From Planctomycetia bacterium (lineage in GTDB: Bacteria > Planctomycetota > Planctomycetia > Pirellulales > Thermoguttaceae), in contig JAUNBF010000012.1 of assembly GCA_030527185.1 (NCBI GenBank), positions 1 to 34,666 of the forward strand: DNA of 34,666 nucleotides, read 5' to 3'. The notes below the pieces were generated by a model, which had not been told where the DNA came from, did no database searches, and saw nothing but the letters and a program-made list of their open reading frames with translations. This document shows, piece after piece, positions 27,448-34,666 of the stretch. Within the stretch, counting starts at the first letter, position 1, and each line of letters starts with the position of its first letter. The position numbers and the translations under genes were made by a program.

Positions 27448-29607
27448 ATGAGTGCTAATCCAATGAATGAAGAACGTCTGGCAGTAACGATGTCGTTGTA
27501 TGACAAATGCTGGGAACTGGCTCAAAACCTCTGGTGGAGCTGGCACCCCGACGTGATTGCGATGTTTCGCGATTTGAATCCCGAACGTTGGCGACAACTG
27601 GGGCATAATCCGATGGCTCTGCTGAAAGAGTTTACGCCGGAGTCGTTTACGCAGCGAGTGGACGAAATGGTACTGGGGAGCCGAATCAATTTTGCGTATC
27701 GTCGGCTGAAGCAGTACATGGAGAGCCGCCCGGAATGGTCGTCGCAGAATGTCGGCGTGTTGGGTTCCAAGCCGGTCGCTTATTTTTCGCTGGAATTTGG
27801 CATTCACGAATCGGCTCCGATTTACTCCGGTGGGCTGGGTATCCTGGCGGGAGACCATGTGAAAAGTGCCAGCGGACTCGGCGTTCCGTTGGTGGCTGTC
27901 GGCCTCTTTTACGATCAGGGCTATTTCAAACAATATCTTGACGCTTCCGGCTGGCAGCAGGAGGAATATCTCAAAACCAACATCGAAACGCTTCCGATGA
28001 AGCCGGTTCTGGACGGTAATGGCGAGCGGCTGATCGTTCGGATCGACACGGAAACCGGTGCCATTTTCGCACGGGCCTGGCACATGCAGGTGGGGCGGGT
28101 GAACATGTACCTGCTGGACTGCGATCTGCCGGAAAACAATCCCGATGACCGGACGCTCACCTCCCGACTTTACGGTGGTGACAGCCGAACGCGAATCCGC
28201 CAGGAACTGGTTGTGGGAATCGGTGGTGTCCGCGTTTTGCGTGCTCTCGGAATCCACCCCGGCGTATATCACCTCAACGAAGGGCACTGCGCGTTTGCGA
28301 CGTTGGAAGTGGTACGTTGTCGGATGGAAGAGGATGGCATTTCGTTCGACGAAGCGGTGCGGCAGGTCGCTCAGCAAACTTGCTTTACGACGCACACCCC
28401 CGTCCCGGCGGGTCATGACCGATTTTCGCCGGAACTGATTCAGGAACATTTGGCTCCGCTGCAACGGCAATTGGGAATCGATTTCCATCAACTCATGGCG
28501 ATGGGACGCGAACGTGTCAACGACCATCAGGAATATTTCTGCATGACGGTTCTGGGGCTGAAACTGTCACGTCACGCGAATGCGGTCAGTTGCTTGCACG
28601 GAATCATTTCCCGGCGGATGTGGTCGTCGCTGTGGCCTGCGCGTCCTGAAAACGAAGTCCCGATCGGGCACATCACCAACGGCGTTCACGTTCCCAGTTG
28701 GCTCGCGTGGCAAATGCAGCACCTCTTCGACCGCTATTTCGATCCCAACTGGATTGACAAGCACTGGAACGCGGAAGTCTGGCAGAAAATCTACGACATC
28801 GATCCGGGGGAATTGTGGGAAACGCACATTTCGCTCAAGACGCTGATGACCGAGTTCATCCGCCGCCGTGTCGAAAGCCAGAGTGCCCGTCGCGGCGAAC
28901 AGGATTCCGTGGCGATGAATCCGGCCAACCTGACGATCGGTTTTGCCCGCCGATTTGCGACGTACAAGCGGGCGACGCTCCTGATGCGGGACATTGACCG
29001 TCTGGCCGCCCTCGTTTGCAATGAGGAAAAGCCGATCCAGTTCGTTTTTGCCGGAAAAGCCCACCCCGCCGACGAGCCGGGAAAACGGTTCATCCAACAG
29101 GTGAACAATCTGCGAAAAGACCCCCGTTTCAAGGATAAATTCGTCTTTGTCGAGGACTACGACATCAACGTGGCACGGCACCTGGTGCAAGGCGTCGACG
29201 TCTGGCTGAACAATCCGCGTCGCCCTCTGGAAGCCTCCGGGACGAGCGGCCAGAAAGCACTCCTCAACGGCGTTTTGAACTGCTCCGTGCTGGACGGCTG
29301 GTGGGCGGAAGCGTACGATGGCTCCAACGGCTTTGCGATCGGCACAGGAACGGCTCATGCCAACGTCGATACAGGCGACACCCGCGATGCTCTTTCGCTG
29401 ATGACCGTTCTGGAACAGGAAGTCATTCCGATGTACTACAACCGCGACGCGGATGGCCTGCCGCACCTCTGGATTCGGCGGATGATGAACTCCCTGGCAA
29501 CGCTGGCGTGGCGATTCAGCGCCCAACGCATGGTTGCCGACTACGTTCACTACTCCTACCTCCCCGCTGCCGGTGGGGTCACGTGTGACATGAACTTCCG
29601 CCAGTAA
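27448..29607 (+). CDS. glgP: Alpha-glucan (glycogen) phosphorylase, GT35
   Basis: A 719-aa enzyme that releases glucose-1-phosphate from alpha-1,4-glucans. It belongs to the shorter alpha-glucan phosphorylase branch: an N-terminal DUF3417 domain (about residues 18-115, LAQNLWWSWHPDV), YFSLEFGIHESAPIYSGGLG (about 112-131), HLNEGHCAF, and the pyridoxal-phosphate lysine at Lys603 in EASGTSGQKALLNG. AAGGAG is 7 nt before the ATG. The gene is monocistronic, with its own promoter and terminator. Cytoplasmic storage-glucan or maltodextrin turnover is the expected role. Confidence 0.93.
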   Translation: MSANPMNEERLAVTMSLYDKCWELAQNLWWSWHPDVIAMFRDLNPERWRQLGHNPMALLKEFTPESFTQRVDEMVLGSRINFAYRRLKQYMESRPEWSSQNVGVLGSKPVAYFSLEFGIHESAPIYSGGLGILAGDHVKSASGLGVPLVAVGLFYDQGYFKQYLDASGWQQEEYLKTNIETLPMKPVLDGNGERLIVRIDTETGAIFARAWHMQVGRVNMYLLDCDLPENNPDDRTLTSRLYGGDSRTRIRQELVVGIGGVRVLRALGIHPGVYHLNEGHCAFATLEVVRCRMEEDGISFDEAVRQVAQQTCFTTHTPVPAGHDRFSPELIQEHLAPLQRQLGIDFHQLMAMGRERVNDHQEYFCMTVLGLKLSRHANAVSCLHGIISRRMWSSLWPARPENEVPIGHITNGVHVPSWLAWQMQHLFDRYFDPNWIDKHWNAEVWQKIYDIDPGELWETHISLKTLMTEFIRRRVESQSARRGEQDSVAMNPANLTIGFARRFATYKRATLLMRDIDRLAALVCNEEKPIQFVFAGKAHPADEPGKRFIQQVNNLRKDPRFKDKFVFVEDYDINVARHLVQGVDVWLNNPRRPLEASGTSGQKALLNGVLNCSVLDGWWAEAYDGSNGFAIGTGTAHANVDTGDTRDALSLMTVLEQEVIPMYYNRDADGLPHLWIRRMMNSLATLAWRFSAQRMVADYVHYSYLPAAGGVTCDMNFRQ

Positions 29608-29630
29608 ACAACTTGAAAAAGTCCTGAAAA

Positions 29631-29673
29631 AACGACGCGGCCGCAAAAGATAAAATTAGCCGCGTCGTTTTTT
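29631..29673. terminator. Strong bidirectional terminator
   Basis: An 11-bp stem (29631-29641 with 29659-29669, AACGACGCGGC/GCCGCGTCGTT) flanked by an A-run on the left and a T-run on the right. It can end both the phosphorylase gene and the convergent zinc-ribbon operon. Confidence 0.9.
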
Positions 29674-29679
29674 ATTTCT

Positions 29680-30168
29680 TTAATCAAGCACTTTCCACAC
29701 CCAGATTCCTGATTGGGTTAGAAATAATTGGAGGAGGAAAAAAACGATCATCATCACGAGAAACAGTTTACCTGATTCCATCTGACGAATAAAACACAGC
29801 CACGGACATGGCTCCGAATTTTTCCAGCAGAAGAAGTAATACACTTTCAACGGCAGCGTTCCCACCAAACAGGCAAAAACCCAAGTTCCCAGGAAGCTGA
29901 AGTGGAGAGCCTCTTTAAAATCACCCTGACAACAAAACACAAATGCGCGACACCCTCCACATAGTGGACAGACGAATCCGTGATGGCCGATAAAAGGGAG
30001 TTCCGAAATCCAGCCCGGCAACACCCCAGCCTCAACCGACGGATGGCATATTCCCGTAACCATACCTCCCATTATCAACAACAGTGCCGTAACCATTTCG
30101 TCATACAAAAGGCGTTTTTCCCCTTGCAGGGTGGTGGGACACAAAAAACTCGGAAGCAGACGAAGCAT
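29680..30168 (-). CDS. DUF2752-like membrane protein
   Basis: A 162-aa membrane protein and the last gene of the zinc-ribbon operon. It has CPLCGGCRAF at 67-76, the conserved Cys-Pro-x-Cys-Gly-x-x-Arg motif of DUF2752, followed by GDFKEALHFS, and about three hydrophobic segments (near 26-45, 91-113, 135-152). AAGGA five nt before ATG 30168 supports this start; the upstream gene stops 12 nt earlier. DUF2752 has no established function. The extra cysteines in the protein (for example CCQ at 79-80 and 114-125) are notable. Confidence 0.75.
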   Translation of the reverse strand: MLRLLPSFLCPTTLQGEKRLLYDEMVTALLLIMGGMVTGICHPSVEAGVLPGWISELPFIGHHGFVCPLCGGCRAFVFCCQGDFKEALHFSFLGTWVFACLVGTLPLKVYYFFCWKNSEPCPWLCFIRQMESGKLFLVMMIVFFLLQLFLTQSGIWVWKVLD

Positions 30169-30180
30169 ATCCTTCCTTCA

Positions 30181-30600
30181 TCAAAACCATTCCCACGCTC
30201 CGACAATCTGGCCACTGTTGATTTTTTTAGCAATACAGTGAGCATCTATGATGGCGATAAACCACATCACAATCCCTCCCACTCCCGCGGTCGCTATGGC
30301 AACAAAAATAGCCATAAAGAACAAGAAAAACCCCTTTCCCACCTGTCCCAGATAAATCTGCCCCAACCCGGTTATCAGGCAACTGAGCAGCGCTGCCGTG
30401 GTCGCCGATTTTTTTATCCCCGCCGATTGTATTGGTTGTTGCACGTAAATTTGTTGTACATAAGGTGGTGGAGTGAAAGGTTGTTGCGCATAAGGTTGTT
30501 GCGGAATGGGGGGTTGCTGAGGCTGAGGTAACGGAGCACCGCAGAAAGGACATTGAAGCACATTGGGAGGTGCTGTATTCTCGCAGTAAGGACATTTCAT
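30181..30600 (-). CDS. Zinc-ribbon protein with TM2-like membrane domain
   Basis: A 139-aa protein. An N-terminal zinc ribbon has two CxxC knuckles (CPYC at 3-6 and CPFC at 17-20), a Pro/Gln-rich linker (about 24-60), and a C-terminal membrane region with GLGQIYLGQVGKGFFLFF (about 78-95), typical of TM2-like small membrane proteins, plus a second hydrophobic segment. AAGGAG is 7 nt before the ATG. The N-terminal 30 residues are closely related to those of the next gene upstream, so the two are tandem paralogues at that end. Function unknown; a membrane-anchored regulatory or scaffold role is inferred. Confidence 0.78.
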   Translation of the reverse strand: MKCPYCENTAPPNVLQCPFCGAPLPQPQQPPIPQQPYAQQPFTPPPYVQQIYVQQPIQSAGIKKSATTAALLSCLITGLGQIYLGQVGKGFFLFFMAIFVAIATAGVGGIVMWFIAIIDAHCIAKKINSGQIVGAWEWF

Positions 30601-30637
30601 CGTAGGGTCTCCTTGTAAAAATGTTTTTTATCACTGA

Positions 30638-30895
30638 TTATATATTTCCTAAAACCCAACATAAGAACCACAATCCACCAATAATAAGCAGACAACCTAG
30701 ACAACAATTGGAGGTTTTGTTTTCAGTTTTGGGGGCTTCTGCAGGTGGCTGTTGAATAACTTGCACTACAATGGGTTGTTGTCCAACAGGTTGTTGTGAA
30801 GTGAACGGCTGCTGTGTTTGTGGGACAGCAGCACCGCAGAAAGGGCATTGAAGTACATTGAGAGGTACCATATTATTGCAGTAAGGACATTGCAT
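30638..30895 (-). CDS. Small zinc-ribbon membrane protein
   Basis: An 85-aa protein with a zinc ribbon (CPYC at 3-6, CPFC at 17-20), a Gln/Pro-rich linker, then CCLGCLL and one hydrophobic segment (about 64-83). The first 20 residues closely match the downstream zinc-ribbon/TM2 protein, including NVLQCPFCGA, showing a duplication. AAGGA lies 8-9 nt before the ATG. It has no catalytic motif and no assigned function. Confidence 0.72.
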   Translation of the reverse strand: MQCPYCNNMVPLNVLQCPFCGAAVPQTQQPFTSQQPVGQQPIVVQVIQQPPAEAPKTENKTSNCCLGCLLIIGGLWFLCWVLGNI

Positions 30896-30934
30896 AGCTT
30901 GATTTCCTTATAAAAACAATTTCTGGAAAAACGA

Positions 30935-31636
30935 TTAACGTAGTGTTTTCATGGCCGTTTCCCGTTTTCGGAAGGAAGCCAGGAGTTGTTGGATATGGGT
31001 GGTAATTTCAGGAACTTCCGCGGTCGTCGCCAACGTTTCCAGTCTGGCAAGGCCGGTCTCAATCTCCCGGTCATACGACTCGCCACCAGGAACGGTATCG
31101 GCGGCGTAACGTGCGCTGTCGGAAAGTTTTTCCAGAAGGTTTCGCAAGGTACTCTCGTCGGAAAAGCGAAGTCGAAGCGTTTCATCAATGCCCGTGACGG
31201 TGAGATGGAAATTCTGTCGTGGCGCGTCTGCCACGGCAAATTCTGCCGCGTGTTTTCGGATGGAGTCTCCCGCCATTTCCATCGACGACACCGCCACCAG
31301 CAAGGCCAGCAATAAAAGCAATTGGAATACCAGCAAAACAAGATCACTCAAGCCTGTAAAATACAACGGTATCATCGCCAGCATTCCGATAAAATAAATC
31401 CACGGTACGATCGTTCCGGCGATCAACATCGGAAAATGATTGGTATGGGTTTTTCCCAGAATCCGAAGGTACGAAACCATCAAGCAGAGTTCCGACAGGA
31501 GGATGGGGCCGAGAATGATCCAAAAACGGAACGTCGAACGGGTTTCCTCTTCCGCAAACATCAACGCAATGCCCAAGGTTCCGGCAAGAACCAGTAAACC
31601 GGTAATAAGCACACGGAATAATTGTCGAAAATACAT
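30935..31636 (-). CDS. Membrane protein with four TM segments and cytoplasmic tail
   Basis: A 233-aa protein with about four TM segments (near residues 8-28, 38-57, 68-90, 97-115) and a soluble, charged C-terminal half that may form a helical bundle. No family was recognised. ATG 31636 has AGGAG 8 nt upstream; an alternative ATG at 31642 overlaps the TGA of the preceding SPFH gene (ATGA), but its purine site is only 2 nt away. Either way the two genes are coupled, which implies that the SPFH protein and this membrane protein act together. Confidence 0.7.
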   Translation of the reverse strand: MYFRQLFRVLITGLLVLAGTLGIALMFAEEETRSTFRFWIILGPILLSELCLMVSYLRILGKTHTNHFPMLIAGTIVPWIYFIGMLAMIPLYFTGLSDLVLLVFQLLLLLALLVAVSSMEMAGDSIRKHAAEFAVADAPRQNFHLTVTGIDETLRLRFSDESTLRNLLEKLSDSARYAADTVPGGESYDREIETGLARLETLATTAEVPEITTHIQQLLASFRKRETAMKTLR

Positions 31637-31638
31637 CC

Positions 31639-32712
31639 TCATTTCTCCTCTATAGACGAAATTTGTTGGCCGCAGTTCGGACAGAATTTGGTACCCTGCG
31701 GGGAAATACGCTGGCATCGGGGGCAGGTGATATTGTTGACTGTCCCGACAGGAGCCGTAAACAATTCGGCTGCGCAGGCGGAACAGAACCGGGCATGAGG
31801 ATCGTTCCTGTTTCCACATTGCGGACAGACCTTTCCATTAATGGCAAGGTTTTGCGCCATCTGCCCCATCACATTTCCCATGGGCATTCCCATTCCAAAA
31901 CCCATTCCCATCCCCATTCCAACCCCCATGATGCCATTCGCCCCCTGATTTTCCGCAGCGGCCTGCATCGTATCGAAGGAACGTGCCTGCTGATAGTTGA
32001 AACCCAAAATCTCCATCTCCGCCCGTTTGGCCAGGGCCTCTTTCAGTTTGATTACGGCCGGGTCTTCGTCGTTTGTGGAAATCGAATCGACGCGGAATTT
32101 CACCAAACGTAAACCAAATTCCTCCATCTCTTGTTGATACAGAGTCTCCAAATATTGGGAAATTTCCAGAAGATGGGCGGAAATTTGAAGGATGGAAACC
32201 TTTTTTTCAATCAAATATTTGGCAATGTGATCCTTGGCTGCCGTCACGATGATTCCACGGAAATGGTCGGTCAACGTTTTTTCCGTGAACGCGGGCAGCG
32301 TCCCTACCATTTTTATCAGAAATTTCAACGCATTCTCCACCGTCAGGCCATATTGCCCGAAAGCCCGTACCGGCAGCATGATACGATACCGGGGGTCTTC
32401 CAGTTGAATCGGCGTGGACGTTCCCCATTTGACATTCAACTGAAAATTCTTTCGCACAAACCAGACTTCCGCAGTGTAAGGCGATTTGCCAAAGGGAATC
32501 TTCAATGCTTTATTCAACAGAGGATAATTGTCGGCACTGAGGACATGACGCCCCGCTTTAAACGGTCCGATTGCCCTTCCCTCACGAAACATTACCGCTT
32601 CCTGGGACTCGTGAACGATCAACTGTGTCCAGCTTGACAATTCCTGAGATGGATATTTCCACGCATAAACATTCGCCGCGGCGTCCCATTTGACAACATC
32701 AATCACAGCCAT
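31639..32712 (-). CDS. SPFH domain protein with Gly/Met linker and double zinc ribbon (YdjI-like)
   Basis: A 357-aa protein. Residues about 25-240 form an SPFH/band-7-like domain (VHESQEAVMFREGRAIGPF, then a long helical region with VIKLKEALAKRAEMEILGF). A Gly/Met-rich linker occupies about 260-287, and two zinc ribbons follow: Cys296/299/310/313 and Cys330/333/344/347. This layout matches the YdjI/'virion core protein-like' group; in Bacillus subtilis YdjI acts with PspA and the membrane proteins YdjG and YdjH in envelope stress. AAAGGAG lies 9 nt before the ATG. No PspA homologue lies in this operon. The linker is encoded by a short-period DNA repeat at about 31850-31935. Confidence 0.85.
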   Translation of the reverse strand: MAVIDVVKWDAAANVYAWKYPSQELSSWTQLIVHESQEAVMFREGRAIGPFKAGRHVLSADNYPLLNKALKIPFGKSPYTAEVWFVRKNFQLNVKWGTSTPIQLEDPRYRIMLPVRAFGQYGLTVENALKFLIKMVGTLPAFTEKTLTDHFRGIIVTAAKDHIAKYLIEKKVSILQISAHLLEISQYLETLYQQEMEEFGLRLVKFRVDSISTNDEDPAVIKLKEALAKRAEMEILGFNYQQARSFDTMQAAAENQGANGIMGVGMGMGMGFGMGMPMGNVMGQMAQNLAINGKVCPQCGNRNDPHARFCSACAAELFTAPVGTVNNITCPRCQRISPQGTKFCPNCGQQISSIEEK

Positions 32713-32748
32713 TACAATAAACTCCTTTGGAAATGTTCTGAAGCACTC

Positions 32749-33057
32749 TTAAATTCTCCCTACCTCTGATCGAAACATATTTCTGAATAAGATGGAGAAA
32801 GAGACTTCTCCTGAATGAAAAATATTCTTGCTAAAACCCCCAAAAAGAACAAAGAACAAGGAGAACATTGTCAGGAATCGAGAGATGGATTGCCAAAAAT
32901 TATCCCTGGAACAGAGACAACAGCAAGAACAAAATACAGGAAGGGTAAAAAATAGAATCCCCACCAAAATCCAAACGTTTGTAAAGAAAAGACTATCTAA
33001 AACACCTCCTCCTCCGCATTTTAACATAGAGGGGTAAAAATAATCCGCAAAATTCAT
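32749..33057 (-). CDS. Small Cys-rich membrane protein, first gene of the SPFH operon
   Basis: A 102-aa protein of unknown family. It has two hydrophobic segments (about 24-47 and 59-74), with a cysteine cluster CSCCCLC at the end of the first, and a short C-terminal tail. ATG 33057 is supported by GAGGAG in the block before it; an upstream in-frame codon at 33114 would be in the promoter. The start leader (GGAGTTTATT) resembles that of the SPFH gene. It is closest to the promoter, so it is probably transcribed with the five genes downstream. Confidence 0.6.
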   Translation of the reverse strand: MNFADYFYPSMLKCGGGGVLDSLFFTNVWILVGILFFTLPVFCSCCCLCSRDNFWQSISRFLTMFSLFFVLFGGFSKNIFHSGEVSFSILFRNMFRSEVGRI

Positions 33058-33085
33058 AATAAACTCCTCTGAACAAACTTCCAAT

Positions 33086-33114
33086 ATTGTACCATGGCAA
33101 TTATCAATTGTCAA
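33086..33114 (-). promoter_or_regulatory. Strong sigma70 promoter of the SPFH/zinc-ribbon operon
   Basis: On the minus strand, TTGACA (33114-33109) and TACAAT (33091-33086) are 17 nt apart. It precedes the small Cys-rich gene by about 30 nt. Confidence 0.8.
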
Positions 33115-33156
33115 TAGGAATCAAAAAATTTTAAGAAATCTGAAAATAACGGTATT

Positions 33157-34074
33157 TTATCCATTCGCCACATGAACATCGCTACGCAGTCCCTGGGAGG
33201 TGGCGTGGACGACGGCGAGGAAGGCTCCGGTGGAATCGAGAGCGACGACACGTTCCGAGGGGTGCCAATCCACACTCTCCGGCCAGGGAACGGGAATGCC
33301 GCAGACGAGTTTGCGTTGATTTTCCGCGTTGTAGACAATTTTTCTCGCGTCGGGAAAAGCGTCGAGCATCGGGCGGAGAGACTCCAGGCAATGGTTTCGC
33401 AAAAGGGGGCGGGCGGAAGAATTCGGCTGGATTTCCAGTGCGTCTTCCTGTCGAAAGAGACCCACGGCAGTGCGTGTTAAGGCAGACATGACAGCCCCGG
33501 TTCCCAGTTTTCGTGCCAAATCCCGTCCCAGCGAACGGACATACGTTCCACTGCCGCACTGAATCGACAATTCGAGTGTAGGATATTCGCAACGCAATAT
33601 TTCCAAATGATGAATCGTGATTTTCCGCAACGGCAATTCGGTCTCTTTCCCCTGGCGAGCCAGTTTGTATGCCCGTTTGCCCTGGATTTTGATGGCGGAA
33701 TACTGCGGCGGGCGTTGGAGAATTTCCCCCAGGAATGGAGGAAAAATCGCTTCCATTTCGGCCCGCGTCGGGATGGGGGGATTGGCAAGAGGCCGTAATT
33801 CGGTCTCGGTATCTTCCGAATCGCTTTCCACACCGAGTTGAAAAGTGGCGACATACGATTTTTTCTGTTTTTGGACATACGAAATCAGCTTTGTGGCTCG
33901 ATTGACTGCCAGCACGAGTACCCCCTCGGCCATCGGATCGAGCGTCCCGGCATGACCGATTTTGACTCGTTTTTCACTTTTTTTCCCACCCAGAATTTCC
34001 TTGAGTACGATATTCACGGCATCGAACGAACTGATTCCCGATGGTTTGTAGATATTTAAAAATCCGTCCATCAT
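33157..34074 (-). CDS. truB: tRNA pseudouridine(55) synthase TruB
   Basis: A 305-aa enzyme that converts U55 in the T-loop of tRNAs to pseudouridine. It has MMDGFLNIYKPSGISSFD at the N-terminus, the catalytic motif GHAGTLDPMAEGVL (Asp46), PPQYSAIKIQGKRAY, and GTYVRSLGRDLARKLGTGA, all typical for TruB. The reading frame extends to 34200, but MDGFLNIYKP is the family's usual start; ATG 34074 and 34071 are adjacent alternatives. A purine stretch GGGGAAAA lies just before it. It faces away from the partial gene at the right end. Confidence 0.95.
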   Translation of the reverse strand: MMDGFLNIYKPSGISSFDAVNIVLKEILGGKKSEKRVKIGHAGTLDPMAEGVLVLAVNRATKLISYVQKQKKSYVATFQLGVESDSEDTETELRPLANPPIPTRAEMEAIFPPFLGEILQRPPQYSAIKIQGKRAYKLARQGKETELPLRKITIHHLEILRCEYPTLELSIQCGSGTYVRSLGRDLARKLGTGAVMSALTRTAVGLFRQEDALEIQPNSSARPLLRNHCLESLRPMLDAFPDARKIVYNAENQRKLVCGIPVPWPESVDWHPSERVVALDSTGAFLAVVHATSQGLRSDVHVANG

Positions 34075-34380
34075 AAATTTTCCCCATTCCCGGTTTTTTC
34101 TTAAGGTTTTCCCCGCATCTGTCGATGATACAACTGAATTGGCGTTACAATCGTCATAATGCAAAGGATTGGATTTATCGTTATGACAGGAAATGTTCAC
34201 CCAAACCTGGCAGGGATGTCAGGTGTCGGGAAGATTTCTCAACCTGCTGGTCTGGCTGGAAATGTGCCAGGACGCGCCGGTTTTCCGCAATGCCGATTCA
34301 AGGGTTATTCGTCCGAAGCACGGGGTTTCGGGGCAGGAGCCTCGTGCCGGACTTAATAGATAGTATAGCGAATAACGACT
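34075..34380. other. Gene-free gap between truB and the partial right-end gene
   Basis: I see no supported gene here. It contains an imperfect inverted repeat (GCACGGGG at 34318-34325 with CCTCGTGC at 34340-34347), without a T-run. TACAAT at 34146-34151 and TAATGC nearby are possible but weak -10 boxes with no proper -35. A short open frame crossing 34125-34478 overlaps the partial gene in another frame and has no domain. Confidence 0.5.
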
Positions 34381-34666
34381 ATGAGTCTACTGGTACTTTG
34401 TCGAAAAAGATTCCTTTTCCATGGAATTTGGATAAATTTTTTCCTCGGAATGCTTTTGATGAGCTTTTTGGGGCGTGAGAGTATTTCGGAAGAGTTTTTG
34501 GAACTGCTTCCTCCTCAAAATCCAACCGTCGTGGAACAGGAAGCGAAAGAACCGGCTCCGAAAGAGGAACCGAAGGAAGAAAAAGTGGACATTTCCCAAG
34601 TCTGGGAAGAAGAATGGTCGAAAAAAGTATCCCCTGCCGATGAAGTTCCGGTTAAAAAAGAGGAAA
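34381..34666 (+). CDS. Partial membrane-anchored, acidic Pro/Glu/Lys-rich protein (runs off the end)
   Basis: From ATG 34381 the frame is open through the last base (95 complete codons). The start encodes a basic N-terminus, one hydrophobic segment (about residues 11-31, HGIWINFFLGMLLMSFLG), then an acidic, repetitive stretch with PAPKEEPKEEK and later VPVKKEE. This is the arrangement of a single-pass protein with a periplasmic or surface linker, and the EKP-rich region is TonB-like in composition only. Codon use matches the window's genes. There is no good Shine-Dalgarno site, so the start is tentative. Confidence 0.55.
   Translation, partial: MSLLVLCRKRFLFHGIWINFFLGMLLMSFLGRESISEEFLELLPPQNPTVVEQEAKEPAPKEEPKEEKVDISQVWEEEWSKKVSPADEVPVKKEE

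Overview
The window looks like a chromosomal segment from a member of the Planctomycetota, probably a gut- or biomass-associated relative of the Pirellulales. The indicators are a DUF1559 type IV pilin-like protein (a family expanded mainly in planctomycetes), a PEP-CTERM surface protein, an EpsI-type (DUF3485) protein, a DUF4091/GH123-like secreted protein, a CE15-type esterase, and generally strong Shine-Dalgarno sites with sigma70-like promoters. The taxonomic assignment is inferred from gene families; no rRNA or tRNA gene was seen. No CRISPR array, insertion sequence or attachment site was found.

Layout. (1) 126-5738: heavy-metal RND efflux operon (adaptor, permease, His/Cys-rich lipoprotein), closed by a clear terminator; a structured 226-nt intergenic element separates the adaptor from the permease. 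(2) 5752-13161: secreted carbohydrate-active proteins (DUF4091 protein, CE15-like esterase) flanking a convergent, solitary BREX-type methyltransferase gene (pglX-like). (3) 13194-15749: DUF1559 pilin-like gene, out of frame at an 11-G tract in its leader, followed by a PEP-CTERM protein. (4) 15772-20506, minus strand: asnS, then hflX, an HTH/PTS-EIIA fusion that overlaps hflX, and a radical SAM/SPASM protein. (5) 20721-24451: ABC transporter ATPase and permease, plus EpsI-like protein. (6) 24480-26195, minus strand: a Pro/Ser/Thr-rich lipoprotein and tcdA. (7) 26341-29607: a solitary beta-class adenine methyltransferase and an alpha-glucan phosphorylase, ending at a strong bidirectional terminator. 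(8) 29680-33114, minus strand: a six-gene membrane/zinc-ribbon operon built around an SPFH-domain protein, with a clean promoter. (9) truB on the minus strand, and a divergent gene that runs off the right end.

How they fit together. Efflux, polysaccharide attack, surface display (pilin, PEP-CTERM, EpsI) and housekeeping (asnS, hflX, tcdA, truB, phosphorylase) are interleaved in short operons. The least explained parts are the SPFH/zinc-ribbon operon, the pglX-like gene without any BREX partner, and the poly-G tract that sets the reading frame of the pilin-like protein.
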